Assembly (NCBI GenBank): GCA_015075185.1
Contig: JABTUW010000001.1
Location: forward strand, 930,001-994,000
Reading direction: 5' to 3'
DNA length: 64,000 bases
Origin: Anaerolineales bacterium
GTDB lineage: Bacteria > Chloroflexota > Anaerolineae > 4572-78 > J111
Shown: positions 42,701-50,138 of the stretch, one piece after another
How positions within the stretch are numbered: the first letter of the stretch is position 1
How the letters are laid out: the number at the start of each line of letters is the position of its first letter
Position numbers and translations under genes: made by a program
The notes under the pieces: generated by a model
What the model saw: the letters and a program-made list of their open reading frames with translations, nothing else
Database searches by the model: none
Told to the model about the DNA's origin: nothing

Positions 42701-44117
42701 GTGGGGGCAATATTACGAAGCGACCGGCAATTACGCTAAAGCCCAGGCCGCCATTGAGCTTGCCCTGGCCGACAGCCGGGATAAGCGAGATCTAGGCGGT
42801 GAAGCGCGCTGCCTGGCCTACTTGGGATTGATTGCCCGGCGGCAGGGCAATTATGAGCAGGCTAAAACCTGGTACCACCAAGCCCTGGCCCTATTTGAGG
42901 CTAAACACACGACCACCGAACCAGAAGCCTGGGTGCTGACCCAGGTCCTCAATGGATTGGGCACGGTCTTTCGCCAGCAGGGCCATTTTGACCTGGCCCG
43001 GCAATGCCACGAACAAGGCCTGGCTCTGAGCCGTCAAACCGGCAATCGCTCAGGCGAAGCCCAAGCTTACAATGATTTGGGAGTGGTTTCCCTCTACCAA
43101 CGTCGCTTAGCGGAAGCGCTGGCTTATCATCGGCAGGCTTTGGAAATATGGGAAGCTATTGGTGACCGGGTGGGTGAGGGCAGGAGCGGGAATAATTTAG
43201 CCCAGATTAGTCGTGATCTTGGCGATTATGAGCAGGCCCAAGGCTACCTAAATGTAGCACTAAATATTTTTCAAGCTATCGGCAATCGCTGGGAAGAAGT
43301 CAACGTTTGGAACGACTTAGGTATCCTGTATCAGGAATTGGGCAATTTAGCAAAAGCAGAGACCTGTTTGCAGCAAGGCTTGACCTTAGCTCAGGAGATT
43401 GGCGATGAGGCTGGTCAAGCCTATATCTTGGTTAATTTGGCCCTGGTCGTACGCGATAAAGGTGAATTAGAAGCAGCCGAAGTGTTGCTCAAGAGCGGGT
43501 TAGCTCTGGCTCAAGCTCAGAATGATCAATATTTAATGTCAGGCTTTCTCAATTATCTGAGCGCCATCAATTTACAGCAAGGCAAGTTAGAATCGGCAAT
43601 AACCCAGGCTAAATTGTCGCTGGCTTTGCGGCAGGAGCTGGATATGCGCTTTGCCACCCCGGATAACCTGGCCATCCTGGCTTCGGCTTACCTGTCGGCG
43701 GGTGATTTAACGCAAGCCCTGAAATATGCAACCCAAACTAAGGCTATTTTAGCAGAATGTGGCGCTGAAGGGCCAGAGTTTTCTCAGCAAGATTATTTCA
43801 TCATTCATCAAGTCTTTACGGCCACCGGCCAAACCGAACACGCCCAGGCAACCCTGGAGTTAGCCTATCAGCTAGTTTTGGCCAGGGCTAAAAAAATTAC
43901 TGACCAAACCCTCCGCCAATCGTTTCTGGAGCAGGTAGCTATTAATCGAACTATTATAACAACCTACGAGGATTTTGTAACCCGTAATGTATCTAAACAG
44001 GTGTCTCACGAGCCGGTGGTTCGGCCTTTTTTGGCTTTGCGGACTTTCGGGTCAGTCCACGACCTTTTGGCTCGATTCGGTAATTACCAGTCACCTCACT
44101 GGCCGGTATTACGCTAG
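39702..44117 (+). CDS. Giant adenylate-cyclase-like / AAA ATPase / TPR regulator
   Basis: A 1471-residue soluble protein. A first class III cyclase-like domain starts near residue 30 (FADISGFT, later NFSGDAITCWF); a second spans about 275-455 (RTYGVLGDGVNIAARLM). Then an AAA/STAND ATPase with P-loop GVTGIGKS at about 501-508 and Walker B LVLIEDAQWLDE near 639. The C-terminal 550 residues are TPRs (GNYEQAKTWYHQALALFE style). The first cyclase domain carries a repeat-derived segment (SSLILHPSSLLHPSSF). STAND-type signal integrators of this build are common in Chloroflexi; whether either domain makes cAMP is unclear. Confidence 0.9.
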   Translation: MESPGAYIPPDRRRAIAEGQALPDRMQGTALFADISGFTLLTDALLQAFGSRRGTDELTRRLNQVYDALIREVDRYGGSVINFSGDAITCWFSDGAASSSLILHPSSLLHPSSFRAVACGLAMQQAMRQFAALEISPRQKVALSLKIGAAGGTVRRFLVGDPHIQYLDVLAGATVERMALAQQIARRGEVVLSAELAAQVGGQARLVEGRSQDKKTKYGSGSPASFGVVAGLIQPIETYAWPEAFAPAEDTGLAETHMRPWLLPPVYHRLRNGQDEFLAEIRPAVALFLKFGGLDYDHDESAGVKLDEFIRWAQNVLVRYDSYVMQLLNGDKGSHLYAIFGAPSAHDDDPERAVAAALELQAAIQQFDFISQIQMGLNQGRMRVGAYGSATRRTYGVLGDGVNIAARLMSRARSGQILVSQSIVEAAASSYYFKHLGPLKFKGKQEPITVSLALSPRLPSAQKLFTTFKEPLVGRSEQLRQLERILAEMLAGQNQMVWLEGVTGIGKSHLVAEFAEQALQQGVRVIVGACQGINQTTTYYPWRQIFRSLLGLPDERAVHLSQEERLARQVAQLEAIIAEMNPAWLIRLPLLGDLLGLLILDNPTTAAFEPQLRQDALFDLADELLQTWAQDQPLLVLIEDAQWLDEASRALLLALGRVRAKGPILFILVQTLPPVQVEQEPWWLELNRLPQVHRLKLGELSPPEVAQMVAQRLQGEVSPLALELIQAQAQGNPLFTKELVNALQEREDLCRREDGLWWLSEAMFNALQQANCLIKQQGQWTLVEHASLAAARLDVPDSIHSIVLARLDRLPEPLKVTLKVASVIGRLFEFDLLVQAHPAQSGEAGLLEQIDLLQALDFIQPGGVLLQQRLFLFKHSITHEVTYATLLEQQERSLHGAVAEALERWQPEAVERLAYHFSRSEAQDKMLFYLDLAAGKAQHEYANETALAYYTHALTLTERWRWRKGQVEILHVLGRRQEEEVTLQTFASNLDAPTFEVGYLWGQYYEATGNYAKAQAAIELALADSRDKRDLGGEARCLAYLGLIARRQGNYEQAKTWYHQALALFEAKHTTTEPEAWVLTQVLNGLGTVFRQQGHFDLARQCHEQGLALSRQTGNRSGEAQAYNDLGVVSLYQRRLAEALAYHRQALEIWEAIGDRVGEGRSGNNLAQISRDLGDYEQAQGYLNVALNIFQAIGNRWEEVNVWNDLGILYQELGNLAKAETCLQQGLTLAQEIGDEAGQAYILVNLALVVRDKGELEAAEVLLKSGLALAQAQNDQYLMSGFLNYLSAINLQQGKLESAITQAKLSLALRQELDMRFATPDNLAILASAYLSAGDLTQALKYATQTKAILAECGAEGPEFSQQDYFIIHQVFTATGQTEHAQATLELAYQLVLARAKKITDQTLRQSFLEQVAINRTIITTYEDFVTRNVSKQVSHEPVVRPFLALRTFGSVHDLLARFGNYQSPHWPVLR
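39995..40042. repeat. TCATCCT heptamer repeat inside the cyclase gene
   Basis: CTCATCC CTCATCC TTCATCC is followed by further TTCATCC units and a degenerate end; about seven heptamers in frame, encoding SLILHPSSLLHPSS in a loop between cyclase strands. Confidence 0.8.
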
Positions 44118-44227
44118 CGAATCCAGCCCTAAAGGTATGGAAAGAACCACCGGCTCGCCAGGCATCCGTTGGAGTGTAACTGCTCAGGTGTGATGCGCCT
44201 CTTGTGCTGAGTAATAACGGTAAAACA

Positions 44228-44264
44228 AAAACAAGCGCGACGAATTACTGGCCACGCTTGTTTT
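44228..44264 (-). terminator. Terminator of the PqqD-M50 / 19-codon ORF unit
   Basis: AAAACAAGCG (44228-44237) and CGCTTGTTTT (44255-44264) form a 10-bp stem. On the minus strand TTTTTGTTTT follows. It lies 65 bases after the 19-codon ORF and may also stop the convergent cyclase transcript. Confidence 0.75.
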
Positions 44265-44328
44265 CAAGAGAATAGGTTAATCAGCAGTTCCGTTTCCAAA
44301 ACTACCTGACTAACAACACCGATTGAAT

Positions 44329-44388
44329 TTAACCATTTCCACGAGAAACGCCGGTCGGTTTGACCTTTTCGACTTTGCGGACTTTCAT
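44329..44388 (-). CDS. 19-residue ORF, candidate peptide precursor
   Basis: MKVRKVEKVKPTGVSRGNG, then TAA. AAAGGAGCTTGACCCA before the ATG is a textbook ribosome site. It lies 68 bases after the PqqD-M50 peptidase stop in the same direction and 65 bases before a terminator, as expected for a peptide cotranscribed with its processing enzyme. Basic N-terminal half and small, Gly/Ser-rich end. Caution: the DNA has a GACTTT-type periodicity and a related sequence lies on the same strand at 44020-44062, so it might be repeat DNA. Confidence 0.45.
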   Translation of the reverse strand: MKVRKVEKVKPTGVSRGNG

Positions 44389-44455
44389 TGGGTCAAGCTC
44401 CTTTCTGCTAGATTTGCTACAAGGCTCGCCCCCTCACGGGCCCGGCCTTGGAACA

Positions 44456-45655
44456 TCAAGATTGGCGCCAACTGGGCCAGGTTTCCCGCCAGTAGGCATA
44501 CATGAGAAGGCCGAGGTCAATCACCTGGCTGGTCAAAACGGCGACACCGTCCCCAAATTCCAGGGACGTTGCCCCCCCACTAATTTTGAGGAACGACTCC
44601 CACAGCAAGCGTAACTTAATCGGCAGTTGCACCAAAAAGAACTGCCCCATAAATAGACCGCCTCCCAAAATCGTCACCAGCGCATAGAGATAGATAAATT
44701 TCATTCCCCCGGCAGATGGGTCAAAATGGCTCATTTTGTTGAATTTGGACTTAAACCAGGCATAGGTATCGGCCTGCAAATTTCGCTGCCCCAACAAAGC
44801 GGACAGCAAAAAATAGCCATCCATTTTGGAAAAGAGCCAAAATTGAGCCGTGAGGGATAGGGTCGAGGTCAGCAGGTAAAATTTCAAAAACTTGGTTACT
44901 AACGCTGGCCAAACCAACCATCCTACCTGTTGGAAATAGAGCAGGTATACCAGCAGACTAATCCGCCCTACATCCCAAACCATGCCCGCGGCCAGAGGTA
45001 ACAGCCGGGCTGAACGCGGTGCCGCCCAAATGTTATGCATAATCGTCTGGCTCATCGGCATAAAGCCGAGGCGCTGCGTCCAGGTGATGGAAGCATCAAT
45101 CCCTTTGGCCCGGCAGGCCAGCAGATGGGCCAGTTCGTGCAGAGGCATGTCCACCAGCCAGAGCAGTAAACCAACCAAAATAATGACGAGGTTATAATCC
45201 AGCCAGAAGTAGTCGGCCAGGCGCGGCCACAACGCCGGGGTGATGATCCACAGCATCACCGCCGGAATAACAACCCCCATCCAGGCCAGCAGTACCGGCC
45301 TGGAAAAGAGAGCGCTGGCCCAGGCTTGCGGCAGCCACGGTGCTTGAGTTGAAAGCGGGGTATGCTGGGGCGAAATAATCTGGTCATCTACGGCGGCAAT
45401 AAAATCACTCTCCCAAAAAGCCTTGATAACTTCCCAAACTTCGTCCTCGGGAAAGGGGTTGTAGTGAGTTTCAAAGCGCTGCCTGGCTTCGCGCAGACTC
45501 AACCCTTCATTCAGCCAGGCGATAAAGTGCAAGCCCTCCGGCGGCAACTCCAGGAACTCATCGCCCCAGCCAATAATCGCAACCCCATTTTCAAGCTGCT
45601 TGGAAAGGGGTCGTAAACGAATTTGGCTGTCCAGCGAGATTGCCGAGAGTTCCAT
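44456..45655 (-). CDS. PqqD-like domain fused to M50-type membrane metallopeptidase
   Basis: A 399-residue protein. Residues 1-95 look like a PqqD/RRE-type winged helix (LDSQIRLRPLSKQLENGVAI, LPPEGLHFIAWLNEGLSLRE), the fold that binds RiPP leader peptides. The rest is polytopic, with zinc motif HELAH at 173-177 (DMPLHELAHLLACRAKG) and a later MDGYFLLS segment for the third ligand, as in site-2-protease-like peptide zinc metalloproteases. Such proteins process or export small peptides. A 19-codon ORF follows directly. The start at ATG 45655 has no strong ribosome site. Confidence 0.8.
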   Translation of the reverse strand: MELSAISLDSQIRLRPLSKQLENGVAIIGWGDEFLELPPEGLHFIAWLNEGLSLREARQRFETHYNPFPEDEVWEVIKAFWESDFIAAVDDQIISPQHTPLSTQAPWLPQAWASALFSRPVLLAWMGVVIPAVMLWIITPALWPRLADYFWLDYNLVIILVGLLLWLVDMPLHELAHLLACRAKGIDASITWTQRLGFMPMSQTIMHNIWAAPRSARLLPLAAGMVWDVGRISLLVYLLYFQQVGWLVWPALVTKFLKFYLLTSTLSLTAQFWLFSKMDGYFLLSALLGQRNLQADTYAWFKSKFNKMSHFDPSAGGMKFIYLYALVTILGGGLFMGQFFLVQLPIKLRLLWESFLKISGGATSLEFGDGVAVLTSQVIDLGLLMYAYWRETWPSWRQS

Positions 45656-45823
45656 AAACAAGCCCAGAACCTAGTTTCCAGGAAAAACAACCCGTATTTT
45701 AATAATGTTAAGAGTAACACACAAATGTTTGAATCTGGTTTGAGAGGTAGTCCTTTTTTCCTATTTACTTTACCATTTAGTTTCCAAACTGAGTTCAGAA
45801 ACCAAACAGGCGACAAGGAAGAT

Positions 45824-46978
45824 TTATGGGTTTTGGGGAGACTGCTGCAGATGGCGCAGCATTTGTTGGAGGGCAATCAGCAGTTGGCCGCGCTGCTCAT
45901 ACCCCTGCTCGCCGACTTCAGAATTGACGATGAAAACGTGTTTGCGGCAGCGGCGGGTCAGGCCGAGGACCAGGCGGGAAAGCCGGTCACGCTGGCCGGC
46001 CACCTCGTCGGCATCGGTCCAGAGGCGGCCCGGCTCCCAATCGGCGGTCAGCACGTAAGGATGGGTCAGCGGCTGGGCAATCCGTTCCCACCAGCCGCTG
46101 CTGCCGGCGTCGAGCCAGAATTGGTACTCCACGGGACGATTGCTCATCAAAAAGGTAGTGGCCGGGGTAATCAATACCGCCGACTCGGAACTGCCGTCCC
46201 AACTGCGCAAGTACTGGGCGGCCATGATTTCCTGCTCAATGGTTTCAAGATAGGCGCGGTTGAGTTCGATCACGCCGGGAAAGCCGGCACTCGTGACAGC
46301 GGGCACCTGCTCCGCCACGCGGCGAAAGGACCGGGCCGAGTCAATCAGGTTCGCAATCACCTCACCCGCCTCAGGCTGGCCGTGGAAGCCAAACCCAGGC
46401 TGGGCCAAGATTTCATCAAACAGGCGGCTGAAAAAGTGATCAATCACCGGCGGCGCTGAACCGGCCTGAACATTTTGCAGCCAGGCGCGGAGCTGGTCGA
46501 AACGGTTGCCCGCCTGGTAGGAGATCCGCTCGCGCACATCCCCTTCAATTTGGTCGAAAGCGGTCAGGGGGAATTGGGAATTGGGAATTGGGGACTGATT
46601 ATCGGCGGTCCCAAAGGGAGGCTTCGCACTCAGTGGTCGGCGGTCTGGACGGTAAACCACTTGAGTCAAGAGATTGGCCCGGATCAAATCCAGATCGGCA
46701 ATGGCCTGGCTGAGAGCTTGAGCGACGTCAAACGGTTCCGGCAGCAGACCCATTTCGGGGAAGGCCAGGCGGGCCAGGGTGAGCACGGTCTTAGCCGGTG
46801 GTTCTTCGCTCAGGGGCGGAGGGGCGGTGGAGCGGGCCGGCAGCCCGCGCTGGGCCATACGCTGGGTAAAGGAAAAACGCAGCGCATCGCTGACAAAAGG
46901 AGCCAGCACGACAATCTCGTCCGGCGAGACACCATCAGCCAGCAGCGCCGCAATCCGCTCAATGGTCCACTCGATCAT
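45824..46978 (-). CDS. AddB-like helicase/ATPase, C-terminal half (split gene)
   Basis: A 384-residue piece starting MIEWTIERIAALLADGVSPD, which continues the helicase sequence of the upstream ORF: the frame before its ATG reads VITFQQERFYPQ with no stop close by. The C-terminal part has the SF1 motif VI-like LVLGLTRRCRKHVFIV. A second repeat insertion near 46566-46650 adds the segment PFGTADNQSPIPNSQFP in frame. The ATGA overlap with the first half may allow reinitiation. Alone it has no Walker A. Confidence 0.7.
   Translation of the reverse strand: MIEWTIERIAALLADGVSPDEIVVLAPFVSDALRFSFTQRMAQRGLPARSTAPPPLSEEPPAKTVLTLARLAFPEMGLLPEPFDVAQALSQAIADLDLIRANLLTQVVYRPDRRPLSAKPPFGTADNQSPIPNSQFPLTAFDQIEGDVRERISYQAGNRFDQLRAWLQNVQAGSAPPVIDHFFSRLFDEILAQPGFGFHGQPEAGEVIANLIDSARSFRRVAEQVPAVTSAGFPGVIELNRAYLETIEQEIMAAQYLRSWDGSSESAVLITPATTFLMSNRPVEYQFWLDAGSSGWWERIAQPLTHPYVLTADWEPGRLWTDADEVAGQRDRLSRLVLGLTRRCRKHVFIVNSEVGEQGYEQRGQLLIALQQMLRHLQQSPQNP
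46566..46651. repeat. GGGAATT heptamers plus GGTCCCAAAGGGAGGC unit, copy 1
   Basis: GGGAATT repeats three times, then GGTCCCAAAGGGAGGCTTCG and CACTCAGTGGTCGGCGGT. The second part recurs almost exactly at 47099-47134. It lies in frame in the AddB-like gene. Confidence 0.75.
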
Positions 46979-48060
46979 CTGGGGGTAGAAGCGTTCCTGC
47001 TGAAAGGTGATGACGCGGCGAGGTCAGCCGATTTTGGATTTTGGATTTCGCTTGCGTGCCCCTGGCGGGATTTACGATTTTTGGTTTTAGCGGTCTTCGG
47101 TCCCAAAGGGAGGCTTCGCACTCGGTGGTCGGCGGTTGGCGGCTGGAGGATTTGGCTCAACTGCTCACCCAAAGCCAGCATATCCGGCGAGGCCACCTGG
47201 GAGTCGGTCAGGCGAACGGTTTCGTCGGTCAGAGAAGCCAGACTCTGGGCCGTGCGCCAGTTGGCGCCCAGAAAGATACGATAGCCGGCGTCCTCGTCGT
47301 TGACCAGCAGGGCCGACTCGGTGTGGGGCAGCCACTCGCGCAGCATGGCATGGGCAAAGGGATTGTCTTCTTCAATGTTGTCCACAATCAGGTGGCGGTA
47401 GCGCCCGGTCAGATATTGGTGGATGCCTTCGACCGGCCAGAGGTAGCGCCGGAAGGTTTCGATGCGCAGGGAAAAATCGAGCAGATTGCGGGCCAGGCAG
47501 AAAGCGCGAAATTCGTTGACGCAAACCTGGGTGTGTTCCAAAGCGGCCCGGCTGCTCGGTTCGACCGCCAGAGAGGCCGCCAGGCGCGCCCCCACTTCGG
47601 TATGAGGCAGGCCAATCAGGGCTGCCTTGTTCAGGTTGTCCAAAATCTGGCTCATCAGGCGGGGCAGGGAGATGGTGATGGGGACGACGTTGGGATCAAA
47701 GTAGCCCTGACGCAGCAGCGGTTCAAGCACCTGATGCAAATAATATTGGGCCGTTTCGATGGTCAAAAAGACAGGCCGGGCCTGGGGGCGGCCAAATCCG
47801 GCGGGAGCAGCCACCAGCGGCCAGAACAGGTCAATGGTTTGCAGCGCCAGGCCGCTAAACGTCAGAATATCTACGGCGGCCGCGCCGGGCAGGCCGGGGT
47901 CGCGCAGCAGGTCACGATACGGGCCGGCCAGGGTTGACTGGGAGACCAGGACCAGGATGTTATGACCCGGTACGTGATCGGCCAGCAGGTTGCGCAGCCG
48001 CGTTACCGCTTGGGTTGTTTTGCCGGTTCCGGCCGGGCCGGTCAGAAAAGTTGTCGGCAC
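46975..48060 (-). CDS. AddB-like helicase/ATPase, N-terminal half (split gene)
   Basis: A 361-residue piece from a GTG (AAAGGTTAC before it) with Walker A GPAGTGKT at residues 8-15 and a motif II region IVDNIEEDNPF where SF1 enzymes have DE. The overall look is that of the AddB/RexB-type inactivated or divergent helicase. From about residue 308 the sequence (PLGPKTAKTKNRKSRQGHAS) is encoded by inserted repeat DNA, after which the frame no longer matches and it ends at a TGA overlapping the second half's ATG. Probably once one 740-residue protein. Confidence 0.75.
   Translation of the reverse strand: MPTTFLTGPAGTGKTTQAVTRLRNLLADHVPGHNILVLVSQSTLAGPYRDLLRDPGLPGAAAVDILTFSGLALQTIDLFWPLVAAPAGFGRPQARPVFLTIETAQYYLHQVLEPLLRQGYFDPNVVPITISLPRLMSQILDNLNKAALIGLPHTEVGARLAASLAVEPSSRAALEHTQVCVNEFRAFCLARNLLDFSLRIETFRRYLWPVEGIHQYLTGRYRHLIVDNIEEDNPFAHAMLREWLPHTESALLVNDEDAGYRIFLGANWRTAQSLASLTDETVRLTDSQVASPDMLALGEQLSQILQPPTADHRVRSLPLGPKTAKTKNRKSRQGHASEIQNPKSADLAASSPFSRNASTPR
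47027..47134. repeat. ATTTTGG heptamers plus GGTCCCAAAGGGAGGC unit, copy 2
   Basis: ATTTTGG repeats (47031-47047), a stretch GCTTGCGTGCCCCTGGCGGG, more TTTTGG words, then GGTCCCAAAGGGAGGCTTCG. Placed at the frame change between the two AddB-like halves. Confidence 0.75.
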
Positions 48061-48197
48061 AAAAGTAACCTTTCATCGCTTTGGATAGAGAGATTTTAGC
48101 ACAAATGAGCGAAGATACAACCGCATCCTTATTTCTATTGGCGCGTCTTTCCCTCTGGTCACTTCGTTACCCTACAAGGCAAATTAGCCAAAAAGAT

Positions 48198-48230
48198 TAG
48201 ACAGGATTAACAGGATTTACAAGATTTTTT
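48198..48230 (+). repeat. ACAGGATTAACAGGATT repeat upstream of the ISP gene
   Basis: TAGACAGGATTAACAGGATT then TACAAGATTTTTT. The same words bound the GxxExxY cassette at 50137-50193 and 50596-50662. Confidence 0.75.
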
Positions 48231-48392
48231 ACTGAAATATGAGGTTTAGTTTGGGAAGTGGCCCGCTTTTTGGCGGGTCATTTCTTTTTTGGGGATAGAC
48301 AGGAAAAAGGGAATCGTGGTAGAATTACTTGGCCTAACATAAGGTTATCAATTCTGTTCCTTTACCACAATCGTAGAGCCAAAGGAAACCTT

Positions 48393-50138
48393 ATGCCCTA
48401 CTTGAAACTAAAGTCCAATTCCCAACCCATCCAAACTTTCTATCGAGAGATCAAAGAAAAGCAGCAGTTCAGCTTTCTGCACGAAGGCGCGGTTGCCCCC
48501 CATTTTTCAAAGCTGCTCCAATCCTGTGGCCGCCAGTTCAATTGGACCTTGATCGAGCAGTACCCGCTTGCTCGCAAAGGCCAACATCCCCTTAAAGCCG
48601 ATGGCGCGCTGCTGGACGAGTTCAAGCTGGTTCACGGCCTGTGGGAAGCCAAAGACACCCAGGACGATTTACCCCTTGAGGTCAAAAAGAAGTTTCAAGC
48701 CGGCTATCCCCAGGACAACATTCTCTTTCAAGCGCCTGAACGGGCCATCCTCTACCAGAACGGCGCCCTGGCGATTGATACCGACATCACCAACCCCGCC
48801 AATCTGGTTGATACCCTCAAGCTCTTTTTTGAGTACCAGCCTCCGGCCTACGAACAGTGGGAACTGGCGGTTGAAGAGTTCAAAGACAAAGTGCCGGACC
48901 TTGCCCGCAGTCTGCTCCAACTGATTGAGGACGAGCGCAAGTACAACAAACGATTTGTGCAAGCCCTGGATGACTTCACCGAATTGGTCCGGCAGGCGAT
49001 CAACCCCAACATTTCAATTTCTGCGGTGGAAGAAATGCTGATCCAGCACCTGCTGACCGAGCGTATCTTTCGCCGCGTTTTCAACAACCCCGATTTTGCC
49101 AACCGGAACATCATCGCTGTGGAGATAGAGAAGGTGATCCAGGCATTGACCAGCCGCCATTTTAGCCGCAGCGACTTTTTGGGCAAGCTGGACCGCTTCT
49201 ATGGGGCGATTGAAACAACCGCCGCGACGATTGACGACTTCTCCCAGAAACAGGCTTTTCTCAACACCGTGTATGAAAAGTTCTTCCAGGGTTTCAGTGT
49301 CAAGGTGGCCGATACACACGGCATCGTTTACACCCCTCAGCCGATTGTGGAGTTTATGGTTCGCTCCGTAGATGACATCTTGCAGCAGGAGTTTGGCAAA
49401 TCTTTGGGGCATAAGGACGTGCATATCCTTGACCCCTTTGTCGGCACAGGCAACTTCATCTTGCGGATTATGCAGCAGATCCCCAAGACCCAACTCCCCC
49501 ACAAATACGCCCACGAACTCCACTGCAACGAAGTGATGCTCTTACCCTACTACATCGCCGCGATGAACATCGAGCACGCCTATTTTGAATTGACCGGCCA
49601 GTACCGCCCCTTTGAGGGCATCTGCCTCGTGGATACTTTTGAGTTGGCCGAGGGCAAGCAAATGTCACTGTTTGCTCAAGGCAACACCGAACGGGTCGAA
49701 CTACAGAAGCAAACGCCGATTTTCGTTATCATCGGCAACCCACCATATAACGCCCACCAAGTTAATGAGAATGACAACAGCAAAAATAGGAAATATCCGG
49801 TTTTAGATAAGCGCGTGGCCGAAACGTACGCCAAAGATTCCAGCGCCACCAACAAGAACGCACTGTCCGATGTTTACGTTAAAGCCATTCGCTGGGCTAC
49901 TGACCGCATTGGTGAGGAAGGCATTGTGGCTTTTGTGACCAACAACAGCTTTGTGGATCAGATAGCCTTTGATGGGATGCGCAAGCATTTAGAGCAGGAT
50001 TTTGACGAGATTTACATCCTGGACTTGGGCGGCAATGTGCGCAAGAACCCCAAGCTCTCCGGCACCACCCACAACGTTTTTGGCATCCAGGTCGGAGTCA
50101 GTATCAACATCTTCGTCCGCAAACGGAGAGTTTTTTGA
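48393..50138 (+). CDS. Type ISP-like restriction-modification protein, first half
   Basis: A 581-residue piece from the ATG after AAAGGAAACCTT. The N-terminal part (ALLDEFKLVHGLWEAKD) resembles the PD-(D/E)XK-like nuclease start of type ISP/IIG enzymes; a helical coupler follows; then the N6-adenine methylase with SAM motif LDPFVGTGNF from about 347 and NPPY from 449. It ends at VGVSINIFVRKRRVF, where the target-recognition part should follow. That part continues at 50686 after a GxxExxY cassette. The large helicase of classic type ISP is absent. Confidence 0.82.
   Translation: MPYLKLKSNSQPIQTFYREIKEKQQFSFLHEGAVAPHFSKLLQSCGRQFNWTLIEQYPLARKGQHPLKADGALLDEFKLVHGLWEAKDTQDDLPLEVKKKFQAGYPQDNILFQAPERAILYQNGALAIDTDITNPANLVDTLKLFFEYQPPAYEQWELAVEEFKDKVPDLARSLLQLIEDERKYNKRFVQALDDFTELVRQAINPNISISAVEEMLIQHLLTERIFRRVFNNPDFANRNIIAVEIEKVIQALTSRHFSRSDFLGKLDRFYGAIETTAATIDDFSQKQAFLNTVYEKFFQGFSVKVADTHGIVYTPQPIVEFMVRSVDDILQQEFGKSLGHKDVHILDPFVGTGNFILRIMQQIPKTQLPHKYAHELHCNEVMLLPYYIAAMNIEHAYFELTGQYRPFEGICLVDTFELAEGKQMSLFAQGNTERVELQKQTPIFVIIGNPPYNAHQVNENDNSKNRKYPVLDKRVAETYAKDSSATNKNALSDVYVKAIRWATDRIGEEGIVAFVTNNSFVDQIAFDGMRKHLEQDFDEIYILDLGGNVRKNPKLSGTTHNVFGIQVGVSINIFVRKRRVF

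Noticed and set aside
39702..44117. Cyclase-AAA-TPR protein as a CBASS-type defence cyclase
   Set aside because: Its domains are class III cyclase-like (ADISGFT), not CD-NTase, and no CBASS effector is adjacent.
45623..46459. 278-codon plus-strand ORF across the M50/AddB-like gap
   Set aside because: It covers a promoter region and the antisense of a helicase part; no domain seen.
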